Under the pieces are notes generated by a model. That model worked only from the letters and a program-made list of their open reading frames with translations. It was not told where the DNA came from and made no database searches. The position numbers and the translations under genes were made by a program. A DNA stretch of 64,000 bases from Actinomycetes bacterium (GTDB lineage: Bacteria > Actinomycetota > Actinomycetes > S36-B12 > GCA-2699445): the NCBI GenBank assembly GCA_022599915.1, contig JAHZLH010000001.1, positions 1 through 64,000 on the forward strand. The letters run 5' to 3'. Below are positions 8,602 through 18,000 of this stretch, piece after piece; the first letter of the stretch is position 1, and each line of letters begins with the position of its first letter.

Positions 8602-10782
8602 ATGGCAGGTTTAGCTGACGGGCTACGAGATGTCGTTGGAGGTCGCACGGCCAAGCCGCTAGCGGAACACTTGCAGGTCGAGACAGTGGGCGATTTGCTG
8701 CAGCATTACCCGCGACGGTACGAAAGTCGGGGTGAGTTGACCGATCTCGCCGACTTGGTTCCCGGTGAGCAGGCCACCATCGTTGCGGAAGTGAAGAGCT
8801 GTCGAACTGTCCCCGGCCGCGGTGGTCGGCGCGGTGGCCGCGTCGAAGCGACCGTGACTGACGGTCGCGAAACTTTGACCCTTACCTTCTTTAATCAAGT
8901 CTGGCGGGCGCGCGATCTGCGACCGGGTCGCCGGGGACTGTTCTCCGGAAAGGTGGGCGATTATCGGGGCCGGCTGCAACTGGTGAACCCTGGTTGCCAC
9001 TTCGCCGACGACGCGGATGATCGCGAGGCTGCGGAGATCTTCGCCAAAGAGTTGATTCCGGTCTATCCCGCCACCTCGGCGGTAGATAGCCCTCGGATTG
9101 CGAAAGCAGTCAAGGTGGCGCTGCAAATGTTGGATCCGCTGCCGGATCCGTTGCCAGCCGAGATCGTCGGCAACCGCACCCTGTTGCCCTTTGACGCCGC
9201 ACTGCGCGCCATCCATTCCCCAGAAGACCTCGCGGAGGTCGGCAGGGCACGCCGGCGGCTGGCCTACGACGAGGCGCTGGTGTTGCAAGTGATCCTGGCG
9301 CAGCGACGACACGAAACTGCAGTGCTGTCGGCAATTCCCCGACCCGGCACGGCTGACGGACTGCTGGGCGAGTTTGACGCGGATTTGCCGTTCCAACTCA
9401 CCGACGGTCAGCGGGAGGTCGGCAAACGCATCGCTGAAGACATGGCGGACGGGCATCCAATGCACCGGTTACTGCAGGGCGATGTCGGCTCCGGTAAGAC
9501 CCTGGTCGCCCTGCGAGCCATGCTGCAAGTCGTGGACTCGGGCGGTCAAGCAGTGTTACTGGCCCCTACCGAAGTGCTCGCCCAGCAGCACTACAGCAAC
9601 GTACGGGAACTGCTGGGACCACTCGCTGAGAGCGGACTCCTTGGCGGGTCTGCGCACGCCACCCGCGTCGCGCTGCTGACTGGCTCCATGACCGCAGCAC
9701 AACGTCGTGGCGCGCTGCTGGAAATCGCCAGTGGAGAAGCCGGCATCGTGGTCGGTACCCACGCCTTGTTGCAGGATCAGGTGCAGTACGCGGACCTGGG
9801 ACTGATCGTGGTCGATGAGCAGCATCGCTTCGGAGTCGAGCAGCGGTCGCTGCTGCTGGATCGAGTGCCGGGGCAACGCCCGCACCTGCTCGTGATGACC
9901 GCTACTCCGATCCCACGCACTGTCGCGATGACCGTCTTTGGCGATCTCGACGTATCGACGCTGCGGGAGCGACCCACAGGCGCGTCGCAAGTGGTCAGTC
10001 ACGTAGTCGCCGAGTTGACGCAACCTCGGCACATGGACCGAACCTGGCAGCGGGTGAGTGAAGAGGTAGCAGCAGGCCGGCAAGTCTTTGTCGTGTGCCC
10101 GCGGATCTCAGAAGGAGACTCGGCTGAGGGTGAACTACTCGAGGAGGCAGCGGAGGCGCCCGCCACCCACGCGGTTCTGAGTCTGGTGGATGAACTGGTG
10201 GCTGGGCCACTGGCAGAGGTCCGCGTGGCTGCGATGCACGGCCGACTGCCGGCGGAGGAGAAGGACAGGTTGATGGCGCGGTTCGCTGTAGGTCCGACTG
10301 CCGAGGACGGTTTAGATGTCATGGTCAGCACCACGGTGATTGAGGTGGGCGTCGATGTGCCCGCCGCCGCGATGATGGTGATTATGGACGCTGACCGATT
10401 CGGCGTATCCCAGTTGCACCAACTACGCGGTCGAGTGGGACGCGCAGGTCAGCAAGCGCTGTGTCTGCTGGTCACGAAGGCAGATCCCGAATCTCCCGCA
10501 TTCGAACGGTTGCAACGCATCGCAGGCACAAATGACGGCTTCGAACTGGCGCAGTTGGACCTCGAGCAACGGCGCGAGGGTGATGTCTTGGGTGCAGTGC
10601 AGTCGGGGCGGCGCAGTTCGTTGCGACTGTTGTCAGTATTGCGTGATGTTGACCTGATTCAGGATGCTCGCGAGGACGCGGCGCACATCGTGGCGACCGA
10701 TCCAGAGTTGGCCGAGTATCCGTTGTTAGCCGCCGCCGCTGATGAACTGCAGCAATCGTCGGATTACCTGGAAAAAGCCTGA
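8602..10782 (+). CDS. recG: ATP-dependent DNA helicase RecG
   Basis: A 726-residue superfamily 2 helicase that reverses stalled forks and branch-migrates Holliday junctions. The N-terminal wedge domain contains HYPRRYESRGELTDL near residue 35. Helicase motifs follow in order: GDVGSGKT (293-300), the DEQH box at 405-408, MTATPIPRT, STTVIEVGVDVP and the arginine-finger segment QLRGRVGR. Length and architecture are those of full RecG. It follows the FakA-like gene after a 54-base gap and ends 16 bases before rsmD. Confidence 0.97.
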   Translation: MAGLADGLRDVVGGRTAKPLAEHLQVETVGDLLQHYPRRYESRGELTDLADLVPGEQATIVAEVKSCRTVPGRGGRRGGRVEATVTDGRETLTLTFFNQVWRARDLRPGRRGLFSGKVGDYRGRLQLVNPGCHFADDADDREAAEIFAKELIPVYPATSAVDSPRIAKAVKVALQMLDPLPDPLPAEIVGNRTLLPFDAALRAIHSPEDLAEVGRARRRLAYDEALVLQVILAQRRHETAVLSAIPRPGTADGLLGEFDADLPFQLTDGQREVGKRIAEDMADGHPMHRLLQGDVGSGKTLVALRAMLQVVDSGGQAVLLAPTEVLAQQHYSNVRELLGPLAESGLLGGSAHATRVALLTGSMTAAQRRGALLEIASGEAGIVVGTHALLQDQVQYADLGLIVVDEQHRFGVEQRSLLLDRVPGQRPHLLVMTATPIPRTVAMTVFGDLDVSTLRERPTGASQVVSHVVAELTQPRHMDRTWQRVSEEVAAGRQVFVVCPRISEGDSAEGELLEEAAEAPATHAVLSLVDELVAGPLAEVRVAAMHGRLPAEEKDRLMARFAVGPTAEDGLDVMVSTTVIEVGVDVPAAAMMVIMDADRFGVSQLHQLRGRVGRAGQQALCLLVTKADPESPAFERLQRIAGTNDGFELAQLDLEQRREGDVLGAVQSGRRSSLRLLSVLRDVDLIQDAREDAAHIVATDPELAEYPLLAAAADELQQSSDYLEKA

Positions 10783-10798
10783 CGGCAGGATTCATTCG

Positions 10799-11374
10799 AT
10801 GACCAGAATCGTTGCCGGAGAATGGGGTAGTCGGCGACTCGCTGTTCCTCGTAGCGGTGTTCGCCCCACCTCGGAGCGCGTCCGCGAAGCGGTATGCAAC
10901 CGGCTGGAACACCTCAGCGGCGGTCTGACCGGCGTGCGAGTGCTGGATATCTTCGCTGGGTCGGGGGCGGTAGGCCTGGAGCTGCTGAGCCGTGGTGCCG
11001 CCACGGCGGTTCTGGTGGAACGTGACCGAACGGCAGTTCAGGTGTTGCGCGACAACGTAGCCAAGCTGCAGGCGAACGCCACGGTGTTGGCTAGCGATGC
11101 CGCGAAACTCACCGACCGGTCCTGGCCAGAACCTTTCGACATCGTCTTTGCCGATCCGCCCTACGACATGACCATGACCCACATAGCAGCAGTCTTCGCG
11201 ACGCTGATTCAGGGAGCCGCTATTGCGGTCGACGGGCTGGTGGTGGCCGAGACTGCGAAGCGGGCTACGGGTCAGCCGTGGCCGGCAGCAGTCGACCCGC
11301 TCGATTCACGCGACTACGGCGACACTCGAATTTGGTACGGTCGGGTCAGTTCGGTGGCTGTCGACAATACCTAG
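10799..11374 (+). CDS. rsmD: 16S rRNA (guanine966-N2)-methyltransferase RsmD
   Basis: A 191-residue SAM-dependent methyltransferase acting on G966 of 16S rRNA during 30S assembly. MTRIVAGEWGSRRLAVP at the N-terminus is the RsmD signature. The SAM loop is DIFAGSGAVGLELLSRG, and the catalytic DPPY is at 119-122. The ATG at 10799 is chosen because homologous sequence begins there; an upstream in-frame ATG at 10742 lies inside recG. It sits between recG and coaD as in most actinobacteria. Confidence 0.94.
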   Translation: MTRIVAGEWGSRRLAVPRSGVRPTSERVREAVCNRLEHLSGGLTGVRVLDIFAGSGAVGLELLSRGAATAVLVERDRTAVQVLRDNVAKLQANATVLASDAAKLTDRSWPEPFDIVFADPPYDMTMTHIAAVFATLIQGAAIAVDGLVVAETAKRATGQPWPAAVDPLDSRDYGDTRIWYGRVSSVAVDNT

Positions 11375-11429
11375 GTGGCCACGGCACTCAGCGCAACGAT
11401 ACGAGTAGGGAAGGCGGTACCGGAGCCTC

Positions 11430-11909
11430 ATGGCTACTGCGATCTGTCCGGGATCGTTCGACCCGGTCACCAATGGCCACCTTGATGTCTTCGCACGGGC
11501 GGCAGATCTTTTCGAACATGTGACTGTCGGTGTCCTCATCAACAAGAAGAAGTCCAGCCTGTTCACGGTCGAAGAACGCATCGACATGCTGGAAGAGTGC
11601 ATGGCGGACTACTCCAACGTCTCTGTTGACTCGTTCTACGGGTTACTGGTCGATTACTGCCAACATCGGGGCATCTCGGCCATCGTCAAAGGTCTGCGGG
11701 CGGTGTCGGACTTCGACTACGAACTGCAGATGGCGCAAATGAACTACCGGCTTGCCGGAGTGGAGACGCTCTTCGTGTCCACTAACCCGGCTTTCGGCTA
11801 CTTGTCATCCAGTCTGGTGAAAGATGTCGCCACATATGGCGGTGACATTTCCGGTCTCGTACCGGATACTGTGCAGAACCGACTGAAAGAGAAGTTGGGC
11901 TCCGGATAA
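11430..11909 (+). CDS. coaD: Phosphopantetheine adenylyltransferase
   Basis: A 159-residue nucleotidyltransferase, the fourth step of coenzyme A synthesis (4'-phosphopantetheine + ATP to dephospho-CoA). PGSFDPVTNGH at 7-17 contains the TNGH form of the (T/H)xGH motif. YLSSSLVKDVATYGGDIS near residue 127 corresponds to the conserved ISST-type loop. Length is exactly typical. It is probably cotranscribed with rsmD and followed 26 bases later by sepIVA. Confidence 0.96.
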   Translation: MATAICPGSFDPVTNGHLDVFARAADLFEHVTVGVLINKKKSSLFTVEERIDMLEECMADYSNVSVDSFYGLLVDYCQHRGISAIVKGLRAVSDFDYELQMAQMNYRLAGVETLFVSTNPAFGYLSSSLVKDVATYGGDISGLVPDTVQNRLKEKLGSG

Positions 11910-11935
11910 CTGATTCCGGGCAGGGAGGGAAAACG

Positions 11936-12415
11936 GTGGACATCACCCAAGCACTTGATTCGGTCACCGAACTGGTGTCGCAAGCAAAATCGCGTGCCCT
12001 CGGCGGCGGCGCGATCATCGACAAAGATCGAGCGATGCAGCTGATCGAGGAGATTCAGGAAGCGCTGCCGGAGGAAATCCACCGCGCTAACGGAGTACTC
12101 GCGGAGCGCGATTCGTTGATCGACGCGGCCGCCAGCGAGGCGGAGCAGATTCGCGAGCACGCTCGGGCTGAAGCTGCTGCGCTTGTTTCTGCGGATGAGG
12201 TGACAATCGCCGCCCACACCGAGGCCAGGCGCATCATCAGTGACGCGGAGCAAGAGGCCCACCGCAAGCAGGCCGAGATTGACGCCTACGTTGACGGCAA
12301 GTTGGCCGCGTTTGAAGGCACGCTGCAGCGCACGCTGGAGTCGGTTGCCAACGGTCGAGCCAAACTGGCCGGACAGGTTGAGGAATACCCGATGGACGAG
12401 GTGCTGCCGCAGTGA
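11936..12415 (+). CDS. sepIVA: SepIVA-like DivIVA-family coiled-coil septation factor
   Basis: A 159-residue protein, almost entirely charged helix rich in Glu, Ala and Arg, with a coiled coil from about 35 to 150. It has no catalytic motif. Sequence character and place (after coaD, before DUF177-rpmF-rnc) match mycobacterial SepIVA, a DivIVA-like protein needed for septum formation. Such proteins are often mislabelled ATP synthase subunit B because of the same helix composition. It starts with GTG behind GGGAGGG. Its stop overlaps the GTG of the next gene, so the two are translationally coupled. Function here is inferred from synteny. Confidence 0.75.
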   Translation: MDITQALDSVTELVSQAKSRALGGGAIIDKDRAMQLIEEIQEALPEEIHRANGVLAERDSLIDAAASEAEQIREHARAEAAALVSADEVTIAAHTEARRIISDAEQEAHRKQAEIDAYVDGKLAAFEGTLQRTLESVANGRAKLAGQVEEYPMDEVLPQ

Positions 12416-12954
12416 CCGATTCCCCGCTGGTGGTCGACAGTCGCAAACTGCCGCGCCAGCCCGGGGCCTCGCTCGAGGTTGTCGTTCCAGTCACGATTGG
12501 CGAGGATTTTGCCGGCGAGGTCATGCGCGCAGAGCCCGGTGCGGCGACGGTTCACGTGCTCCTGGAGTCGGTGCTGGATGGGATTTTGGCCACCGGCGCC
12601 GCCACAATTCCAGTGACTGGGGAGTGCGTCCGGTGTTTGACCCCGCTGCGGGTGGAATTACCAGTGGAATTTAGGCAGTTTTACACCTATCCAGGCGTCG
12701 AGCAGCCGGATGACGAGGACTCTGACATCGTCCCGATCACTGATCCAGAGCTGAATTTGACCGGTGCATTTCATGATGCGGTGGTGTTGGCACTACCCTT
12801 AACTCCTACGTGTCGGCCAGATTGCCCGGGACTGTGCCCAGAATGTGGTGCAATGTTGGCGGATGATCCGGAGCACCGGCACGAGCGCATAGACCCCCGA
12901 TGGTCCGAACTCGCAGGATGGCGCGAGTCAGATCCATCGCCTGAAGGAGATTGA
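12412..12954 (+). CDS. DUF177 (YceD-like) large-ribosomal-RNA accumulation protein
   Basis: A 180-residue protein of the DUF177/YceD family, found directly before rpmF in most bacteria and linked to accumulation of 23S r[18 protein letters not shown] in the middle and CPGLCPECG near residue 140 are the family's conserved cysteine motifs, which may bind a metal. It overlaps sepIVA by four bases (GTGA) and ends one base before rpmF, so it belongs to the coaD-rpmF-rnc-mutM operon. The mechanism is not established. Confidence 0.85.
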   Translation: MTDSPLVVDSRKLPRQPGASLEVVVPVTIGEDFAGEVMRAEPGAATVHVLLESVLDGILATGAATIPVTGECVRCLTPLRVELPVEFRQFYTYPGVEQPDDEDSDIVPITDPELNLTGAFHDAVVLALPLTPTCRPDCPGLCPECGAMLADDPEHRHERIDPRWSELAGWRESDPSPEGD

Positions 12955-12955
12955 G

Positions 12956-13129
12956 ATGGCTGTACCCAAGCGGAAGATGTCCCGCTCCAACACTCGCGCG
13001 CGCCGTTCGCAGTGGAAGGCCAAGCCGGTCAAGTTGGCGACCTGTGACCGGTGCCGATCTGCGAAGCTGCCGCACAACGCGTGCCCAACCTGTGGCACCT
13101 ACAACAAGCGGACTGTCCTCGACGTTTAA
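12956..13129 (+). CDS. rpmF: 50S ribosomal protein L32
   Basis: A 57-residue gene. [20 protein letters not shown] is the L32 N-terminus. Cys30/Cys33 and Cys43/Cys46 are the zinc-ribbon pairs, so this is the zinc-binding form. AAGGAG stands seven bases before the ATG at 12956. It lies between DUF177 and rnc, the order seen in nearly all actinobacteria, and only two bases separate its TAA from the rnc ATG. Confidence 0.96.
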   Translation: MAVPKRKMSRSNTRARRSQWKAKPVKLATCDRCRSAKLPHNACPTCGTYNKRTVLDV

Positions 13130-13131
13130 CG

Positions 13132-13839
13132 ATGGCGAATCCCGATCTGCAGGTTCTGCGCGATCGGCTAGGTGTCGATATCCCCGACGACATCCTGATC
13201 AAGTCGCTGACCCATCGCTCCTACGCCTTTGAGCATGACACCCAGCCCAACGAGCGGCTTGAGTTCCTAGGCGACGCTGTGCTGGGCATCATCATCACCG
13301 ATGCGCTGTTCACTCGCCATCCAGAGTCCGCTGAAGGCGAGTTGGCCAAGATGCGGTCAGCGGTGGTCAGCGCACAAGCTTTGGCGGAGTTGGCGCGCTC
13401 GATAGGTCTCGGCGAGTTTGTCTTGTTAGGTCGTGGCGAAGAAACCACAGGTGGCCGAGAGAAAAAATCAATTCTGGCCGACGCGCTGGAAGCGGTTTTT
13501 GGTGCTGTCTATGTTTCCCGAGGGATGGCGGTAGCCACCGAGATGATTCTGCGTCTCACTGAGCCACAGTTGCGGGCGACGGCTTCGTTGGGCGCTGGCT
13601 TGGACTGGAAAACCTCGTTGCAGGAACTCACCGCACAGTTAGATCTCGGTGCCCCGGAATACGTCATCAAGGAGGCTGGTCCCGAGCACCAGAAAGTGTT
13701 TACCGCCTTCGTGAAACTGAAAGACGGTTACCACGGTCGGGGGAGTGGCAGTAGCAAAAAGATCGCAGAACAAGAGGCCGCTCAACTCACCTACGCGGAA
13801 CTGTCCGATCCTGCCGAGGCTGGCAGCGGGAAGCAGTAA
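13132..13839 (+). CDS. rnc: Ribonuclease III
   Basis: A 235-residue dsRNA endonuclease for rRNA and mRNA processing. The RNase III signature NERLEFLGDAVLG with its catalytic Glu/Asp is near residue 39, the second acidic cluster is ILADALEAVFGAVY, and a dsRNA-binding domain (about 160-228) contains DWKTSLQELTAQ and SKKIAEQEAAQ. The ATG at 13132 is taken because family homology begins there and the upstream in-frame extension overlaps rpmF. The last base overlaps the mutM ATG. Confidence 0.96.
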   Translation: MANPDLQVLRDRLGVDIPDDILIKSLTHRSYAFEHDTQPNERLEFLGDAVLGIIITDALFTRHPESAEGELAKMRSAVVSAQALAELARSIGLGEFVLLGRGEETTGGREKKSILADALEAVFGAVYVSRGMAVATEMILRLTEPQLRATASLGAGLDWKTSLQELTAQLDLGAPEYVIKEAGPEHQKVFTAFVKLKDGYHGRGSGSSKKIAEQEAAQLTYAELSDPAEAGSGKQ

Positions 13840-14693
13840 TGCCAGAACTTCCCGAGGTCGAAACCGTTCGGCGGGGATTGGCCTCAGCGGTACTTGCTGC
13901 GGATATTGTTTCGGCTCAAGTCCGCCACCGGCGAGTGGTACGCCGCCAGCCCGGCGGCGCCCGGCACTTCACCATCGCGCTGGCTGGTAGTCGGATCACG
14001 TCGGTACAACGTCGGGGAAAGTATCTGTGGTTGGAGTTGGCCGACGGTGGCTGTGATGGCGCAGCATTAGTGGCGCATCTGGGCATGAGCGGACAGTTTC
14101 GGGTCACGGAGAAACAGCGCATTCACGACAATCATGCCCGTGCTGCACTGCGCCTCGCAGACGGTCGCACGCTGTTGTTCCGGGATCAGCGCACCTTTGG
14201 CTGGTTGCTGTTGTCCGATATCGGAGCCACTGGCGTCCCCGAGGCGGTAGCGCACATCGGGCGAGATCCGTTTGACCCCGAATACGACCTAGCTGCGGTC
14301 TCGGCGCGACTGGCCTCGTCAAACTCCGGCATCAAACGACAACTCTTGAGTCAGACCGTGGTGTCCGGCGTTGGCAACATTTACGCGGATGAGGCGTTGT
14401 GGCGGGCTGAGGTGTTTCCGGAAACACCTGGAGTGCTGCTCGGTCAGCAGCGGTGCGCCGAAGTCTTAACACAGGCGCAATCAGTGATGGCGGCAGCGCT
14501 GGCGGCCGGCGGCACGTCATTTGATCCGCTCTACGTTGCGGTCAACGGCGAATCAGGCTGGTTCGAACGGTCCCTGGATGTCTATGGTCGGGAGGGCGAG
14601 CCGTGCCGACGATGTGGGGCGCCGATCATGCGGGAACGCTTCACGAATCGCTCCTCGCATCGGTGTCCGAAATGTCAAGCACCGCCACATTAA
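13839..14693 (+). CDS. mutM: Formamidopyrimidine-DNA glycosylase (8-oxoguanine repair)
   Basis: A 284-residue bifunctional glycosylase/AP lyase that removes 8-oxoguanine and ring-opened purines. After Met removal, Pro2 is the nucleophile and Glu3 the acid in MPELPEVE. RRGKYLWLEL carries the conserved lysine. The C-terminal zinc finger uses Cys256, Cys259, Cys276 and Cys279. All catalytic residues are intact. It is coupled to rnc and ends the coaD-mutM operon. Confidence 0.96.
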   Translation: MPELPEVETVRRGLASAVLAADIVSAQVRHRRVVRRQPGGARHFTIALAGSRITSVQRRGKYLWLELADGGCDGAALVAHLGMSGQFRVTEKQRIHDNHARAALRLADGRTLLFRDQRTFGWLLLSDIGATGVPEAVAHIGRDPFDPEYDLAAVSARLASSNSGIKRQLLSQTVVSGVGNIYADEALWRAEVFPETPGVLLGQQRCAEVLTQAQSVMAAALAAGGTSFDPLYVAVNGESGWFERSLDVYGREGEPCRRCGAPIMRERFTNRSSHRCPKCQAPPH

Positions 14694-14788
14694 GTTGCGT
14701 CTTCCACAAATGGGTTGTAAGTGGCACAATGGAGACACGCCGGGGGCGGGCATTTACCGGCGTTTCCATGGGTAGAAAGTGAGTTGGC

Positions 14789-14986
14789 ATGGCTAAGGCT
14801 TTGTATGGCCACATGGCGGTTGCCGATCAGCGCCTCCTGGCTGAGGTCGCACGGTTGCGGGCTCGGGTTCGTGAACTGGAAGATCTCGTGGATCAACTGG
14901 AAATGGCGCGAGAACTCGCCATGGATCCGATCGGCGCCGTTGAATCCGCCGATTTCGAGCAAGAATTGGCCCCAGCTACCGTCTGA
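14789..14986 (+). CDS. Small conserved coiled-coil protein between mutM and smc
   Basis: A 65-residue protein beginning MAKALYGHMAVADQRLLAEV and continuing as an amphipathic helix (about 16-45) with heptad Leu/Val spacing, then an acidic tail. Small proteins of this type with an N-terminal MAKAL-GH segment are recurrent near smc in actinobacteria as I recall them. No function is known to me. The region upstream (14725-14730, CACAAT) may hold a -10 element. It ends 96 bases before smc. Coiled-coil character suggests a protein-protein contact, but that is inference. Confidence 0.7.
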   Translation: MAKALYGHMAVADQRLLAEVARLRARVRELEDLVDQLEMARELAMDPIGAVESADFEQELAPATV

Positions 14987-15082
14987 TTTCACCGTCAGCG
15001 TGCCGCTTCCCGGGTTGACCACCCGATCGGGTTAGCCTTCTTGGGCTGAGCGAAACGGTCGTCAAGATCCCCAGGAGTCGGC

Positions 15083-18000
15083 GTGCATTTAAAGAGCATC
15101 ACCCTGAAGGGCTTCAAGTCCTTCGCTTCTCCCACCACCCTTAAATTCGAGCCCGGTGTCACCGCGGTCGTTGGTCCCAATGGATCTGGGAAGTCCAACG
15201 TTGTGGATGCGCTCTCCTGGGTCATGGGGGAACAGGGAGCTAAAAGTCTGCGCGGCGGCAAGATGGAAGACGTCATCTTCGCAGGAACCAGCAACCGGGC
15301 TCCGCTTGGCCGGGCCGAGGTCAGCCTCACCATCGATAACACTGACGGGGCTTTGCCCATCGACTACACCGAAGTCACCATCTCGCGAATCATGTTCCGT
15401 TCTGGGGGTTCGGAATACTCCATCAACGGCACCGCCTGCCGACTGCTCGACGTGCAGGAGCTGCTTTCTGACTCCGGCATTGGTCGGGAAATGCATGTCA
15501 TAGTCGGCCAGGGCCAACTCGACTCGATTCTGCACGCCACTGCGGAGGATCGGCGTGGGTTCATCGAGGAAGCCGCTGGAGTACTGAAGCACCGTAAACG
15601 TAAAGAGAAGGCGCAGCGAAAACTGTCAGCGCTTGACGACAAGATGAGCCGACTGTCTGATCTGCTGACCGAACTCCGTCGACAACTCAAACCGCTAGGA
15701 CGGCAGGCTGAGGTAGCTCGGCGGGCCGTCGTTATCCAATCCGACGTGCGCGACGCCCGGCTGCGGCTACTTGCTGACGACTATGTGGCACTCACTGAGG
15801 CACTGGCACAAGAGCAGGCCGACGAGCAGCAGTTGCGGGAACAGCGGGGTGAGGTGGAATCGGCCCTGTTGGCCGACGAGGCCCGCGAAGCAGAGTTGAT
15901 CGCGGCAGCTGAGCAGGCGGCACCGGTGCTGTCGCAGACCCAGGATGCCTGGTTTCGCATTTCCGGTCTGCACGAGCGGTTTCGCGCAGTAGTGTCCGTT
16001 TGCCGGGAGCGGCTGCGAGTTGTGGACGAGTCCGACGTGGTCGCGGGAACCGGGGCAGACCCGCAAGAGTTGGAAGCGCAGGCCCGCGAACTGCAAGACG
16101 AGCACGAGCAACTTGCAACCGCTACCCGCGAGCGATCAGCAGAACTCAGCGCCGCACAAGCTGCCCGATCTGCTGCGGAGGCGGCCCTCGCAGACGAAGA
16201 GCGTCGGGTCGAAACCGAGGCGCGCGCGGCCGCCGCCCAGCGAGAACGACAGGTGCGGTTGCAGGGGCGAGCAGCAGCGGCGCGTAGTCGTGTCGAGGCT
16301 CGCGGCGTCGAAATCGACCGGTTGCAGGCAGCGTTGGCGGCTGCCAACGAGCGCGAACAGCAGGCCTCCGGAAAATTCACCGAACTCGAGCGTGAGGTGT
16401 CCGGTCTGGATCGCGGTGAGGCAGATCTGGACAGTCAGTACGAGGAGTGCCGCAAGCAAGAGGAAAGCGCTGCCGACGAGTTGGCCACGCTGACCGAAAA
16501 GGAGCAGCAACTGGCGGGAAGTCGGGACACCGCCAGGGCGCGACTCGAAGCTTTGCAAAGCGCGGTACGCAGCCGCGGCGGCGTCAGTGACGACGTCTTG
16601 GCTCATCCCTTGGTTCGTGGCCTGGTGTCTGAGCACCTGCAGATCGAACCCGGTTGGGAACTGGCCGTGTCCAGCGCGCTAGCGGACTTGGTGGACGGTG
16701 CTGTCGTGGATTCGCTGGCGGATGCGGTCCGATTGCATCGGGAGCAGCCAGCCGAGTCACTGCGACTGCTGGTAGCCGATGCCGGAGCGCCCACCAGCAG
16801 CAGTGGGTCGGGTCGATCAGTTGCAACTGTTATCACCGCACCGCCGGAGAGTGAGGCTGCGGTGGCGGCGGCGCTAGCGGGCATCGTATTGGCCGAGGAC
16901 CTCGACGCCGCAGTGGAGCTCATCGCGCAGGGAGCCGACCGGGTGGTGACCCGCGCCGGCCATTTGCTCGGTCGAGCTGGCTTGATCACCTGGGACGACA
17001 AAGAGGCCAGCGCACTGGAACTGTCGGCCCGAGTAGATGCCGCCGCTGATGAACTGGCGGCGATCTCAGCCGAATGTGATCGCGTGAAGTTCGCCTTGGA
17101 GCCCGCCCGAGAACGAGCCGAACAGGCTGCCCGGCAGTTGGCGGAGTCGCTGCGGGCGTTGCACGAGTCCGACGCGGCTATGGCCGCCGTGGCAGATCAG
17201 TTGGGTTCCCTGGGCGCAGCGGTTAGATCCGCTCGTACCGAGGGGCAACGCCTTGCCGCAGATCTGACGGCAGCACAGGAGGCGCTGGCCAGCGATGAGT
17301 CGGTACTGACTGAGGCGGAGCAAGCCCTCGCTGCAGTGGATGCCACCGACGCTGGCGAGGAGGCCGCGACGCCGGGACCGGATCGTCGTGAGGATCTGGC
17401 CGAGGAACTGCGCAGCGCGCACAACCACGAGGTCGAGGTTCGCTTGGCCCTGCGAACGCAGGAGGAGCGAGCAAGCGTGGCCGCCCGTCGGTCCAATGAA
17501 CTGCTGGCAGCCGCTCAGCAAGAGCGCAAGGCCCGGGAAGATCAGCAGCGCGCCCGCGAGCGGCGAGAGCGGCAGCGTGCCATGGCCGCAGCCGTGTTGG
17601 TCGCGGCCGAAGTTTCGGTGACATATTCGAATCGGCTGGGTGACGTGGCTGAGAAACAGCGCAATCAGTTGGAGGCGCAGCGAGTCGAGCGCGACCAGCA
17701 GTTGGGGAAACTGCGGGCAAAGATCAAACAGTTGAGCCAACAACTGGATGACCTCACTAGTTCGGTGCATCGGGACGAAATGGTGCGCACCGAGCAACGC
17801 GTCAAGATCGAACAGTTGCAAGAAAAAGCGATGACCGAACATGGCATCGCCACCGAGGAACTTGTCGCCGAGTACGGCCCGCAGGTGATGGTACCGCCCA
17901 GCCCCCGGGCTCCTGGGGACGAAGAAGATGGCGGGCCAGACCCGGAGCCGTATCCCTTCGACCGTGGTGAACAGGAACGACGGCTGAAGTCAGCGGAGCG

